From the NCBI GenBank assembly GCA_014529385.2, contig CM043967.1:82778278-82842277 (forward strand): a DNA stretch of 64,000 bases, given 5' to 3'. The DNA is from Adiantum capillus-veneris (lineage: Eukaryota; Streptophyta; Polypodiopsida; Polypodiales; Pteridaceae). Both the position numbers and the translations under genes were made by a program. This document shows positions 1 through 11,040 of the stretch, piece by piece. The notes beneath the pieces are model-generated. The model did not search any database and had not been told where the DNA came from. It worked only from the letters and a program-made list of their open reading frames with translations. The stretch's first letter is position 1. The number at the start of each line of letters is the position of its first letter.

Positions 1-540
1 AATTGTAAGGCCCCCATTATGAGGAGAAGCCATCGTGCGTAAGAAAAATCACTTGCCAAAAAACCAACAATTCATGCCCAGTCTTGAGCATTCCCTTTTT
101 GCCGGAATCTTATGACCAAATGGCGGTGGAACGTGTTCAAAAAAATTATAATTGGTTGGCCGGATGATGGTCGATAGTCAATGGCTAGTGGCCAATTTCT
201 AGATGGACTTGTCTTCTCAAGGGTGGCCACACACAGGTGCATTGGAGAGTCCAGCTTGGACTTGTCTACACAAGAGTGGCTACACATGATTGTATCTCAT
301 GAGAGATGGAAGCCCTTTTGGCCTATAAAAGGAGGCTTCTTCTACACACAAAATGTATTGTGGTGCATTGTGAAGTTGATGAAACAAGGTGTACATGAGG
401 TGGTGAGAGTGAAGCAAGGCAAGAGCTCCATTAAGGGTATAATCCCTTTGTAATCTACTTCTAATTTGAAGTAATACAACCATTGCATGGCTTATTTTTT
501 ATGGACATAGCCCACGTTAGGTGAACCACGTATATCATGT

Positions 541-599
<59 letters not shown>

Positions 600-655
600 T
601 GAAAATTATCTCTCTCCATTAAGTAAACTACTCTAATATCTACTTAGCTATGCAC
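1..655 (+). repeat. LTR fragment, same family as the solo LTR at 44594-45387
   Basis: This stretch matches the reverse complement of the solo LTR at 44594-45387 from TGTAAGGCCCCCATTATGAG onward. It has the same promoter-like TATAAAAG box (323-330), and both copies end near a stretch reading TTAAGTA..CTACTT..ATATCTA. The left end is cut by the window. The right end diverges at about 653 before the CTAACA terminus expected from the other copy. It is noncoding LTR sequence with U3-R-U5 in plus orientation. Short ORFs inside it are not credible genes. Confidence 0.75.
540..596. repeat. (CT)n microsatellite
   Basis: An uninterrupted CT dinucleotide run of about 28 units lies inside the LTR fragment, downstream of its TATA box. 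The solo copy at 44594-45387 has a much shorter GA run at the equivalent place (about 44680-44697, opposite strand), so the expansion is specific to this copy. Confidence 0.95.
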
Positions 656-958
656 TCTGGTCAAAAGGATAGCTAGATCCATGAAGGATGCCACTACCAA
701 AAACATTAAATCACCAATTTTCTTTTTGAGGACAAAAGCACTTCTCCAAGGGGGGAGTAATCTAATGCCAATGGCAAACCAATGGGGGTCACAGGCCCAA
801 GCCAAGGGCCAAGGGCCAACTGCTAGGTGTGGACAGGAAATTCAAAAACTGACGATGGCCAAGGGCCTATATAAAGGGTGGTAGGGCGGAGAATCCTCAT
901 GACACTTCCTTGGATTCTCACAATGGGAATTATTTAGCATAGCAAGAAACCATACTCT
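656..958 (+). mobile_element. 3' tip of a plus-strand Ty3/gypsy element with start of its LTR
   Basis: A short frame ending FFLRTKALLQGG resembles the C-terminus of a gypsy polyprotein. It runs into a polypurine tract (AAGGGGGGAG, about 749-757), the usual primer for plus-strand synthesis next to a 3' LTR. A TATATAAAG box follows at 868-876. The LTR would begin near 760 (TCTAATGCC..., possibly a mutated TGTAATGCC). No second LTR or target duplication is visible, so this is a truncated remnant wedged between the LTR fragment and element C. Confidence 0.5.
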
Positions 959-1064
959 AGCTTACAGCACATTTTTACCTGTTAGGTCACCTAAAAAATG
1001 TCCACCTGCTTCTTTTGAATGAGATTCTTGCAATATAGCTTTTTGTTCAAAATCAAGAACACGT
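959..1064 (-). pseudogene. Element C integrase zinc-module fragment (distal side of element A)
   Basis: Read on the minus strand this encodes RVLDFEQKAILQESHSKEAG followed by GHFLGDLTGKNVL. That is the first half of the HHCC zinc-binding module of a Ty3/gypsy integrase (the HX6H pair is visible in HSKEAGGH). It is the direct continuation of the minus-strand frame at 6614-6753. If element A and one copy of the 4-bp duplication ACGT are removed, the frame is continuous. The CX2C half and the catalytic core are absent, because the region to the left is a different element. Confidence 0.8.
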
Positions 1065-2205
1065 TGTGAGCGGGATGGAAACACACAGAATGCCTCTATA
1101 CTGACCCAACACACACTCTTGGAAGGATACACACACACACTATGGGGCACCACTTGGCTTACACAACACACCTAGCCGAGACAGGGAACACACCTATGGA
1201 GTGAGAGGAGAGAACTATCCACTTGCCCACTCCACACATAGAGAGAGACACACACACACACACCCAAAAACTCAGCTCAAAAGAGGAGAATTTCTGATGT
1301 TTAGATACAGTAGAGCTTGGGCCAACACCAATGGGGCAAGTAGCTTACACAATATGGGTAAAATATACCAGATACAATCATTAACTACAGCAGAAGCTTC
1401 GCTCATAGGAGAAACTTACACAGCCAAAACAACAAAAAAACAGTGAGTAATTTGGAAAAATAGACAGCGCCATCACGTCCGGAATGGCCCAAAACCCCTC
1501 TCACAATGTCAAAGTGCTCAAATCCGACCTCGGATGAGCAGTTTACGGCCAAAACAGGCTCCAAAATGAGCAAAAACACAGTTGCGGCTGTTCCTCCTCT
1601 TCACTCCACTCTTTTTCTCATCTTCTCTCTGTTTTTTCAGTTCCCACACTTATCTTTTTTAGTTGGGCACCCTTGGCCTTTTAGATGACCTCAAACGGAC
1701 CCCAAACAGGCCAAAAACTGACCTCGCAATGCATAGTTGTAACCTTTTTGCATCATCCGCACACCTGGCACTCAACTTTTTCCAATAATGCATCCCGCCA
1801 CCACGTAAAGTGGCCCCAGAATATGGTCCTCATGATGACCTCTCTGCATAATTATCACAAGAAAACATCCACGTTGTATCCGTACTCATTCACGTGCAAG
1901 TATTCACCCCATTCGACCTCCTGACGCCACTAGATGCCATCTGACGCACCTGCTTACCTCATGTCATGGGCCCGCGGATATCTTCCTCGAGAATTTTTAT
2001 GCGCTACCAACCCCTCATTATTATAGAAAAAACACAGTGGTACTGGTAACGGTGAAAATCAATGCACTATGTACACCTTGTCCTACCTGTACACATGTGG
2101 GCCCCACGCAACCACTTGGCTCTGGAAAATGGGCAATCCCTTATTTGATGCACCATGCATGGGTATGTACATATGCGCAATCCCTTGCTCCAAAAAACTC
2201 CTGAC
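1065..2205 (-). repeat. Element A 3' LTR
   Basis: This LTR matches 5461-6609 along its length, including a CA-rich microsatellite (about 1250-1262) and conserved blocks such as CAAATCCGACCTCGGATGAG. It is 1141 bp against 1149 bp for the 5' copy. ORFs reported inside are noncoding LTR sequence shared by all four A/B LTRs. Confidence 0.9.
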
Positions 2206-2221
2206 ATAATTTTCCCATCCC
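2206..2221 (-). promoter_or_regulatory. Polypurine tract of element A
   Basis: On the minus strand GGGGATGGGAAAATTA directly abuts the 3' LTR start TGTCAGGAG. Element B has the near-identical GGGGATGGGCAAATTA at 12840-12855. This is the expected plus-strand primer. Confidence 0.75.
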
Positions 2222-2490
2222 CTAGCATGCTAGAGCATTCATGCTCAGTAGCAACAACACTAGTAGATGCTCATTCCACCAGGATCCCACACAAAAACAC
2301 TTGGCATTCCTTGCATCAAAAGCTTAATCAAGGTTCCACCTGGTTCCCAAGGAAAACCTGTAGAGATGCCATATATCAACCTTGCATCAAGAAAACCATC
2401 AATTACTTTGGCATAGACCTGCATTTGCAAATATATCTTCTTCTCCATAGGTGAGAGGTCTCCACCACTGATCATTTGTGTCATCAATTC
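2222..2490 (-). other. Deletion scar with unrelated imperfect tandem repeat in element A
   Basis: Up to about 2252 the sequence matches the 3' end of element B. From about 2440 it matches the B segment just before RT (minus-strand MMTQMISG, then DLSPMEKKIY). Between these, about 185 bp has no counterpart in B. It holds two imperfect units of roughly 62 bp, each containing CCACC(A/T)GG followed by CCTTGCATCAA. RT, RNase H and integrase were lost here and replaced by this filler. Confidence 0.6.
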
Positions 2491-2496
2491 CTGCTT

Positions 2497-3287
2497 CTAT
2501 GATAATTCAACCTTGGTTTGCATCAGCCCTTCAATCACTTCATAAGGCCCATCACTTTCATCTTCAACCTCATTTTCAAATGCAACTAAACCAGACTCTT
2601 GGATTTCTTTATCCATCAAAAGAAATGCAACATCAGCATCCTCATCATTGCTGATAGTGCTATCACTGTCCTCATCAGACACTTTGGAATAGTTTTCATC
2701 ACTAGACTCATCTTCATCTTCATAAATCTCCTCCAATCGTTTCCTTGTGTCCATATTATAAATCTTCTTAGCACCTGTCTTTCCATAGAGGCTAATCGTA
2801 CCATGTCGCCAATCTTGAACAGCTCCCACTCACGTAACCATGATCTGCCCAGTATAATAGGATATGCTCCCAACCCCACTGGCATCACATGAAAATCAAC
2901 CACTGCCTTTGCGTCATACACCTCCACTTCTAAGCTCTTTACAACACCCAAACATTTTACTTTTTGATGGTTTGCCAATCTGATCATAAAGCCTGACACC
3001 CCAGTCACTGTGAGACCCATCTTCTCAACGCATGAGTGTGTTATGACGCATATTTGGGCTCCACCATCCACATAACCTTGTCCCAGATTTTTTCTTTTGT
3101 GCCACACATCTACTATTGGACAAATGTCTAGTAGCTCATCCATCGCCAACACCTTTATTGAACCTCTCTCTGGCTCTTTCTCCATTGGGTTAACCATCCT
3201 CTTCCATTGTCGCTTTAGCTTAGGCACCATCTCTATAAGCTTCCCAAAAGTAACATCTGCCTTCTTGCTTGTCAGATCCTCCTTCAA
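2497..3287 (-). pseudogene. Element A retropepsin and acidic linker (frameshifted)
   Basis: The minus-strand frame beginning MKEDLTSKKADVTFGKL contains a retroviral-type aspartic protease. The active-site region reads YVDGGAQICVI, followed by VKCLGV, FHVMP and the distal ILGRSWLRE. Proteases of this type cut the Gag-Pol polyprotein. Just after WLRE the coding moves to another frame (2829-2497), which carries a strongly acidic linker (EDEDESSDEN...) leading toward RT. The shift is explained by a missing base near 2835, and B has an independent lesion about 13 nt away. VDGGA in place of DTG/DSG is usual for this kind of element. Confidence 0.8.
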
Positions 3288-3441
3288 GTCATAGCTTAAT
3301 TGCCCATCCCCTAGTGGAAAATCTCACACATGAAACTTTGATGCCTTCTCTAAGGTAACCACACTTAACACTTTTGTCTTTCCCTTTTCCTCCTGGGTTA
3401 ATCCACTGGTTCCTTCATCTCCCTTAATTTTGATGCCATAA

Positions 3442-4402
3442 TCATGACCTAGCTAGCACTTGTCTTGGAAATGGATACATGTCTCCCCCCATCCTTGGTG
3501 GCTTATCACACTGTAGGCTGATGTGGCCCAACTCTCCACAATTATAACATGTGGGCGTCTGCCTCCAGAACCTACCATTACTTTGTCCAACACCATTCCT
3601 AGGTCTTTCTTCACCTCCTGGCTGATTTGCAAACCTCCCTCGACCTCGATTATTTCCCACTTGACCTAGCATATTTAGGCTGAGATTCTTCATTAAATCT
3701 ACCACTTGCCTCATGTCTTGCCTTAGCCCATCATCTTGCACTGCTGTAGTGATCACTGCTGGCATAACCTGAGGAGTAACAAAAACCACTGGTTCATGAT
3801 GAACCCGACCTTGCGAAGAATCCATAGGCTGAAATTCAAACCTCATGGGCAAAGACCACCCCTAATTGGCTCATTTTCCTCAACTTCCACTCTTTGCTCC
3901 TTGCTACCTTTAGTGCATCTTCATATTTCCTAGGCTTCTTTAGCTCCACTCTCCAATGTATATTCTCCCAAAGACCAGCCAAGAACCTGTCCTTCTTCAT
4001 CATGTCAGGTGGGGGTACCTGTGGTGCTAAGGCCTTGCACATCCTCTCCCATGCCAATGAGAACTTACGTATGTACGCATCTACTAGCTCACCTTCCTTT
4101 TGCACTAAAGCCTGTACTTCTTGCCACACTTTGTTAGGATCTTCTATCTTCACAAACTCCACTTCCAATCCATGCCGTAGATTGTCCCAACTCAATCTTA
4201 CAGGTGGATCAGCCACACGCAAGTCCTCTTCAAATGCTTTGGACCAAACTCGTACATCACTCTTCAAACAGATTTGGAGAAGACGTAACATCTGTGCCGG
4301 GTCATGAATCTGGTTTCTAATGCAGGCAACCTCCATCTTTTCCAAAAAGTCTTCCACATCTTCATCACTTCTTCCATGAAACTCCGGATAAGAGAAAGCC
4401 AT
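3442..4402 (-). pseudogene. Element A Gag (2-nt deletion frameshift)
   Basis: The start MAFSYPEFHGRSDEDVEDFL lies at 4402, and the capsid-like Gag domain runs to about 3840. A 2-nt deletion relative to B (near 3855) then shifts the frame, and the second part (3852-3442) carries a single zinc knuckle, CYNCGELGHISLQC (CX2CX4HX4C). Gag packages element RNA in cytoplasmic particles. Apart from the frameshift it is about as long as the intact B copy (324 codons) and shares nearly all of its sequence. Confidence 0.85.
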
Positions 4403-4503
4403 GGCTACCCAAGCTTAATGCTTTGAGAACCTCTTCGAACACACGTGCAAGAACCCAAACTTTTACCTACCCCAATCCCCAGAAACTTCAATGGAGCTCA
4501 ACT

Positions 4504-4722
4504 TTAGATAAGGAAAAACACATGCACATCAAATGAGTTTTCATAGTTAATCATCGGAATTACAACAGGCAAAGGACATTCCAGGATCTCTCGTAATCTT
4601 CTTGGACCGAACATAAAGACTATGCGCTGCTGGAAAAAAATCTTCCTGGACACATGAACATTTATCTGGATTCTCTGAGTTGAATGAAAAGGAGTGAATT
4701 GAGGGCCATTTTGTTCATCCAT
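4504..4722 (-). CDS. Conserved small leader ORF upstream of gag (element A)
   Basis: This is a 72-codon ORF beginning MDEQNGPQF on the leader side of gag and ending about 100 nt before the gag start. I chose the internal ATG because the longer frame would need TTG. Element B has the same ORF at 17326-17544. By hand count the two copies differ at about 11 bases in this ORF, about 7 of them synonymous, although nonsynonymous sites are far more numerous. That pattern suggests the peptide was under selection while the family was active. I recognise no domain. It contains a basic/hydrophobic core (FFQQRIVFMFGPRRLREIL). Confidence 0.45.
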   Translation of the reverse strand: MDEQNGPQFTPFHSTQRIQINVHVSRKIFFQQRIVFMFGPRRLREILECPLPVVIPMINYENSFDVHVFFLI

Positions 4723-5460
4723 TAAAGTCAACCATGAAGCTCCCAAGAAGGTACACCTGATTTATCCTCTGATTTTGCCAAGATTTCAGCAGCATAACAA
4801 CATAAATGGCTCAAAATACCAAAAAACCAGCCATCATAACTTGAAAAAATTTGACAGAGTTTCCCCAGAAGTAGAGCAGTAAGAACCCTAAATATAGACT
4901 GTATATGTATGCATAAACTGCCAACAATAGAACCCGAGCATCAAATAGGAATCACTAGTACATAGCCTATGGGGAGGTCACGAAAAGGGTGCTCCAGCTA
5001 CCTGTATCACCAAAAGGATCTCCACATTTGAGAATCCCCCAGCTCAATAAAACCTCACGCTATTGACCCTCACACGAAGGCTAATGCAAATTGCGTATAG
5101 TCAAGTTTCAGAAATGACTATCTTCCAGAACAAGTCTCAGAAATGGCTGGGACTGCCAAATGAAACCAAATATGGCTCCACAAAGATGTACAATGGCAGT
5201 TTTCACAAGTAACGTACTATACCAACAAACCATGCGCTCAAACAGGCGCCATATGATGCATACCCACAACAACTGCAAGTGACACCACTGCTAGTATATC
5301 ACTCTACTCCAGCTACCTGTACCTCTGTGAATCACCTATACCTGTACATGTCCCTGTAACCTGTAACCTGTAGTCTGCAACTTGTAATCCCGTATCTCGA
5401 AGCTTGAAGCTCGAAGCAGAAGGTACTCGAAGAAGATCCTCCATGGGGGCGCCAAAAGAA
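4723..5460 (-). other. Element A leader and primer-binding site
   Basis: The leader between 5' LTR and the small ORF is noncoding. Directly inside the LTR (plus coordinates about 5437-5454) the minus strand reads TTCTTTTGGCGCCCCCATGG. TGGCGCC is a primer-binding-site start typical of Tat/Athila elements, which do not use initiator-Met tRNA. A cluster of CAGGTTA-type short repeats lies at 5320-5395. The region is collinear with element B 17545-18283. Confidence 0.7.
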
Positions 5461-6609
5461 TGTGAGCGGGATGGAAACACACAGAACGCCTCTATACTGA
5501 CCCAACACACACTCTTGGAAGGATACACACACACACTATGGGACACCACTCGGCTTACACAACACACCTGGCCGAGACAGGGAACACACCTATGGAGTGA
5601 GAGGAGAGAACTATCCACTTGTCCACTCCACACACAGAGAGAGACACACACACACACACACACACCCAAAAACTCAGCTTAAAAGAGGAGAATTTCTGAT
5701 TTTTAGATACAATAGATCTTGGGCCAACACCAATGGGGCAAATAGCTCACACAATATGGGTAAAATATACCAGATACAATCACAAACTGGAGCAGAAGCT
5801 TCGCTCATAGGAGAAACTTACACAGCCAAAATAGTAGAAAAACAATGAGGAATTTGGAAAAATGGACAGCATCATCGCGTCTGGAACGGCCCAAAACCCC
5901 AGTCTACAATGTCAAAGTGCTCAAATCCGACCTCGGATGAACAGTTTACGGCCAAAACAGGCTCCAAAATGAGCAAAAACACGGTTGCGGCTAGTCCTCC
6001 TCTTCTCTCCACTCTTTTTCTCATCTTCACTCTGGTTTTTCAGTTCCCACACTTAGCGTTTTTAGTTCGGAACCCTTGGCCTTTTAGATGACCTCAAACA
6101 GACCCCGAACAGGCCAAAAACTGACCTCGCAGTGCATAGTTGTCACCTTTTTCCATCATCCGCACACCTGGCACTCAACTTTTTCCAGTAATGCATCCCG
6201 CCACCACGTAAAGTGGCCCCAAAATATGGTCCTCATGATGACCTCTCTGCATAATTATCACAAGGAAACATCCACGTTGCATCCGTACTCATCCACGTGC
6301 AAGTATTGACCCCATTCGACCTCCTGACGCCACTAGATGCCATGTGACGCACCTGCTTACCTCATGTCGTCGGCCCGCGGATATCTTCATCGAGAAGTTT
6401 TATGCGCTACCAACTCCTCATTATTATAGAAAAAACACACTGGTACTGGTAACGGTGAAAATTGATGCACTGTGTACACCTTGTCCTACCTGTACACATG
6501 TGGGCCCCACGCAACCACCTGGCTCTGGAAAATGGGCAATCCCTTATTTGATGCACCATGCATGGGTATGTACATATGCACAATCCCTTGCTCCAAAAAA
6601 CTCCTGACA
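5461..6609 (-). repeat. Element A 5' LTR
   Basis: This LTR begins TGTGAGCGGG and ends CTCCTGACA in plus coordinates and matches 1065-2205. It carries a CA microsatellite at 5644-5666. The adjacent ACGT (6610-6613) is the right copy of the target duplication. Confidence 0.9.
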
Positions 6610-6613
6610 ACGT

Positions 6614-7526
6614 CTCCTAGTCAAGTGATCAATCCCCTTATTATATAAAGCTTCTGCTATAACAAAAAAGGGTCTATTTTTAAGAGAAAACTTTCTTCTT
6701 TGATCACCTATAAAACCTATTGGCATAGTTTCATCTATCAAAATTATAAACATTCAATCATATCATGATTAAGATGTTACATTTTAAACCTCAAACAACT
6801 CAACATCAAGGAAATCATCATTAGCACATGCTGGTTCTTCTCCTGTTTGAAGTCTATAAGTAAATAATCTCCTATTGCATGCTCCTTACCTTGCATTTGA
6901 ACAATCACAAAATCAAACTCCTACAGCAACGACATCCATCTAGCTAATCTCCCTGTTAGCAATGTCTTCTTAATTAGATACAACAATGCCTAGTGCTCAA
7001 TAAGAAACACCACCCTGCTGCTCAAAAAATAATGCCTAGATTTGTTTAAATCATACACCATCCCAAGAGCTTCTCTTTCAATCATAGCATAATTCCTTTT
7101 AGCTGGTCTCAATAGTCTACTAGCATAATACATAGGTCTAGACCATCCTCTGACTCTTTTGAGGATGAGAACAGCTCCTATAGCCATATCCAATGCATCA
7201 ACAAAAATATGGAAAGGTAATGTCCAATCAGATGGCTGCAATATTGTTGTTAATGATAACATTTTCTTTAGGCTGGAAAATGACTTCCCCTGAGGTTTAT
7301 CCCAAACAAAGGGCACATTTTTCTTTCTCAAATGAGTAAGAGGCATGCAAACATTTGCTAAATATCTGATGTACCTGACATTCCATTTAACATGTCCAAC
7401 AAACTTGCTCAGTTTCTTTACATTATTTGGAACTTTAGCTACTTTAATAACTTCAATCTTCTTCTCAATCAATAAACATTCCCTCTTTGAAAACAGCATG
7501 TCCCAAAAGAACTCTACTCTTAGCAT
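6614..7526 (-). pseudogene. Element C RNase H, connection and integrase start
   Basis: The minus strand encodes the post-RT segment (KLSKFVGHVKWNVRYIRYLA), RNase H with FVDALDMAIGAVL, YYASRLLRPAKRNYAMIERE and a decayed third acidic site (FLIEH where TDH is usual). A connection segment follows (EFDFVIV..., then EHAIGDYL), and finally FFVIAEALYNKGIDHLTRR, the lead-in to the integrase zinc module. Element A is inserted exactly there. Several stops lie between 6755 and 6990. Confidence 0.8.
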
Positions 7527-8130
7527 AAATCAGACTCTCGTAAGGGTTAAGCCATAGTTTGAACATCCTACACCTTTTAAAACACAACTTAAGGTGATGC
7601 AGGTGAAAATCCTTCTTGACAAGTAGTAAAAACTGATCCACAAAAACTCTCATAATTGTAAACAAGGTTCAAATGTTTTATAGGCTATGAAATTGAATGA
7701 TGGTGGTCCATTCTTTAGTCCAAAATTTGTGAGTGTAGAAGCAAAAGCTCCCCACTCTGTGATAAAAGTTGTTTTGTGCTAATCCTCCTCAGTAACCTTG
7801 ATCTAATTCTAACTTGAATAATCATCCAAAAAGCTATACGTTTCTTTCCTTGCAACTACATACAATATTGCATCACAAAATGGCATTGGAAATCAATCAA
7901 TAATAGTGGTTGCATTCAACTTTATGTTATCAATACTCTGATCTTTCCATTCTTCTTTGGTACCACAATGATGGGTGACAACCATGTAACCTCATGAATT
8001 GGTTTAATAAACCCCATGGTCAACAACTTGTCAATTTCCTATTTGACCTGTTGCAAAAAATTTGGATACATTTTGTACCTTTTTTGCACAATTAGAAATG
8101 CATCCTCTTTGAGCTTGATACGATGCTAAT
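7527..8130 (-). pseudogene. Element C reverse transcriptase remnant
   Basis: Minus-strand translation around 7950-8060 gives EIDKLLTMGFIKPIHEVTWL then SPIIVVPKKNGKIRV, the fingers region of a Ty3/gypsy RT. A large part of the palm is missing or unreadable, and I cannot see an intact YxDD motif. Only short blocks are recognisable between stops. Confidence 0.65.
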
Positions 8131-8600
8131 GCAAGTCAGGATCTATTCCTTTACCTCAAAATATTCCATGCAAAAACATCTTTATATTCCATCAATAGTT
8201 GAAACAAATCCTGAAAAAACTATCCATCCACATGAATATTGACCTCACCTATCTTTGGATCTTTCTCAATTCCAAAATTGAGCTCCTTTAACTCATCTTT
8301 CTTAACCCTGCTTGATCCTCTAAACCTATCTTCTTTATCTTCTCAACCAAATCTCTTGCATCCTTTTCCTACCATTGTAAAGATTCCTTTGAGCTGGAGG
8401 ATACATTTTGATCCACCATTTGTTCTAACTCTGATCCCTGTATTTCTTGCCCAAGAAGTAGGTTTGAATCCAGCTCTTCTAATTCGTATTCTTTCTGCAA
8501 GGTTCCTTCTATATCAACTTCAATCATAGTTATAATTGTCTCTCCTTAAAAGGAATTTTCCTCCTGCCCAACATAGGGATTGATTATGTGTTTAACTTCT
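8131..8600 (-). pseudogene. Element C protease-to-RT linker, decayed
   Basis: This stretch lies between recognisable protease and RT. It keeps the base composition of the coding strand but is broken by stops. No domain is visible. A plus-strand ORF here (8239-8529) is antisense to the element and is not a gene. Confidence 0.4.
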
Positions 8601-9065
8601 TCAAGAAAACCTTATTCTCACCCCAATGTTGCTTGACTTTAGCCTATCTGGACCAAGGTCTCCCTGTAACGTCTCATAGGATGCATCTCCTTGCTCCATT
8701 TTTAAATCAACAAAGTTCACCAAAACATTTATACCTGTAATCTTAATGGACTGTAGCCTCAGAATCCTTGAGGGTTGAATCCTTCTTTGATCTTCCATCT
8801 TCACCTGAAATGGTGTTGGTTCTATTTTTCCCAATTCCATTTTATGATATACTGACTCAACAAAAATTTTGACTACAAATTCACAATCCAACAATATTTC
8901 CTGAAATAAACTACCATGAAAAACTACCTTTATAATAGCAACTACAAAATCCACATCTCCTGGATCAATGTTGTGCACTACTAGTTCAGCTGTGTGGTTT
9001 CCCTGAATTGGATATTCTTTTGCTATGAATCTATTCAACAACCTCTCTTTAAAAGTTGGAATCAT
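8601..9065 (-). pseudogene. Element C retropepsin-like domain
   Basis: This is a minus-strand ORF of 154 codons. The protease fold order is visible as VVFHGSLFQEILLDCEF, KMELG, then a distal GDASYETLQGDLG, where functional relatives have GDASY.LLLGRPW. The catalytic D-G-G/T-G is replaced by D-C-E and the ILGRPW motif is degraded, so this copy would be inactive. It sits between gag and RT, as expected. Confidence 0.65.
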
Positions 9066-11040
9066 GCATAGAAAAACTAATCTAATGTCAACTAGAATGG
9101 AGATTTAATCAATACCTCAAACCAATCTTTATCATCCCTTATCATTGGATGTTTTTCATACTAATGATTAAGCATATTGACGTGAATGTATGCAGTTAGG
9201 TCCTTCAAAATCTTGTTTTTCTTCTCCTTCTAAACCTATTTTTGAACTTGATCTTTGATATCCTTCTCTTCTTTCCAATCAATTGGTCCTTTAGCTTTAG
9301 ACATAGTGATAGCCATTACATCAACATCTTGACTTTCCAAACATTGATTACAAGTACATGCCCACTCATCACAATGCTCCTTGATCAGCCGCTCTTAATT
9401 TTCTTCATTTACCTCCTCTGGTTCTTGTTGGTCAATTATGTCAAATATTATCACATTTTCTTGAGCCTGGTTATATGGCATTATTGACATTCCTCTTTTC
9501 TCTCTATGCTTTACCCACAAGGCACAATTCATACCAACCCACTGATCTGGTCCACCACAATAAACAGGTGGCATCATTCCTGGTGGTCTTCTTTGATTAT
9601 TGTCCTTATTTCCCCAAGGTGGTCTTAGAGATCTTGGAGGTCTCTAAAATGGTGGTCTTCCTCTGAGGATGGAGCTACTTGATTAGTTTCTGCATAACTC
9701 CTTCATCTACCTGCATTAGGAGTTGGTCTACTCCTACTATTAGGATTATACCAGCATTGTGTTGTATTATGCCCTTCTCTTTCACAAACATGGCAATACT
9801 ACTTCTCCTTAGGAGCTACCACAAAATATCCAAACCTTTTTCAATTGAGTGACCAAATCCTCCTCTTTGTCTTTCTTATCCTTCTTCTTGTTATCACTAT
9901 GCCTCCTCTTCTTCTTTCCCTTGTTGTTTTAACCTTCACTATCTGATGACACATCTTCTCACTTTTAGACTCAACTTATGACTCCTCTTCTAAATTAGAT
10001 CTACCCTTGTTTTTTATGTCTGGTCTTGGTCATGCCATTTCTCAACTCTAGTTGTAGCTACAACCAAATTATTGAATCCACCTACAATATGAATGATAGA
10101 CACAACATTCTTCAATCTTTCTTGCAAGAAATATCCAACTAACATTTCATGTGTGGGTATTTTATTGCCCTGTAATCTGTCCACAAAAATTTTCAATTTC
10201 TTCAAAACATTGGTTGGAGTCTTCTCGTTTTTGAATTTCTGTAAAAATGTTACTTCGAGTGAAGAATATGTTGAAAAATGTGCAATACCATACTAGCTAA
10301 ACCAACTCATGGCTTTGTCTTTCAATGTTGCTGCAAATTGTTGCAGCTTCATGTCATCACCGTACACAGACTGATATCCATTGGTCTCAAATTGAGCCAC
10401 ATGAAAATCAGTATCTTCACTTGACATGTCCCTAAATTTGTCTTATTTGACCTTAGGGTTAGGAGTTTGTTGAGCCATTCGGATAGATTGAGGTAATCTC
10501 CTAGGTCTTTGCCTAGTAGATACCTATAGTGGGTCAAAGAGGAGTCTTCTTCTACTTTGTCTTTCAATGTTGCTGCAAATTGTTGCAGCTTCATGTCATC
10601 ACCGTACACAGACTGATATCCATTGGTCTCAAATTGAGCCACATGAAAATCAGTATCTTCACTTGACATGTCCCTAAATTTTTCTTATTTGACCTTAGGG
10701 TTAGGAGGTTGTTGAGCCATTCGGATAGATTGAGGTAATCTCCTAGGTCTTTGCCTAGTAGATACCTATAGTGGGTCAAAGAGGAGTCTTCTTCTACTTC
10801 TTGCAGATATTTTTGTCAAGAGTAAATCTCCCACCAATTTCCTAACTTTACTTCCTTTTGGTTCTCTTGAACTCTCCCCTACCTGATTCCCCGGTTGCAA
10901 TTCAAGGACAGATGTTGCTCACCTCATACATCTATGGCTTGCTCATAGTTGAAAGGATCAATGTTTCCTACTTAGGCTTGAGCCCTACTATAATGAACTT
11001 GAGATACTCTTTGTGATCTCTCTGGCATGCATCATCTCCC
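9066..11040 (-). pseudogene. Element C gag, broken, with zinc knuckle
   Basis: A start-like MPERSQRVSQVHYSRAQA lies at about 11035. The capsid-like portion can be followed only piecemeal at 10014-10800 (for example MKKLKIFVDRLQGNKIPTHE at 10205 downward). A zinc knuckle CHVCEREGHNTTQC (CX2CX4HX4C) lies near 9760-9800. Many stops interrupt the region, and it contains a 242-bp tandem duplication, listed separately. Confidence 0.6.
10313..10797 (-). repeat. 242-bp tandem duplication inside element C gag
   Basis: Two adjacent copies (10313-10554 and 10555-10797) begin CTTTGTCTTTCAATGTTGCT and differ at only about two positions (for example AAATTTGTC/AAATTTTTC). The host element is heavily mutated, so the duplication is much younger than the element. 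Confidence 0.95.

Larger units (their letters stand above)
1065..6609 (-). mobile_element. Element A: deleted Tat-like LTR retrotransposon
   Basis: Two LTRs of about 1.14 kb (1065-2205 and 5461-6609) share ends TGTGAGCGGG and CTCCTGACA, and a minus-strand internal region lies between them. The insertion is flanked by a 4-bp direct repeat ACGT (1061-1064 and 6610-6613). A 4-bp duplication is also the one that restores the interrupted integrase frame of element C. Internal order on the minus strand is PBS, leader with a small ORF, gag, protease, acidic linker, the first codons before RT, then the PPT. RT, RNase H and integrase are missing, so the copy could move only with helper proteins. The family is shared with element B. 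Confidence 0.9.

Noticed and set aside
1-655. Short plus- and minus-strand ORFs (for example 181-453, 280-483)
   Set aside because: They lie inside an LTR that recurs at 44594-45387, where the frames are not maintained.
2825-2845. Programmed frameshift between protease and RT in the A/B family
   Set aside because: Both copies change frame here, but A has lost a base after WLRE and B has lost a T in CCTTGG about 13 nt away. They are independent mutations and not a shared recoding site.
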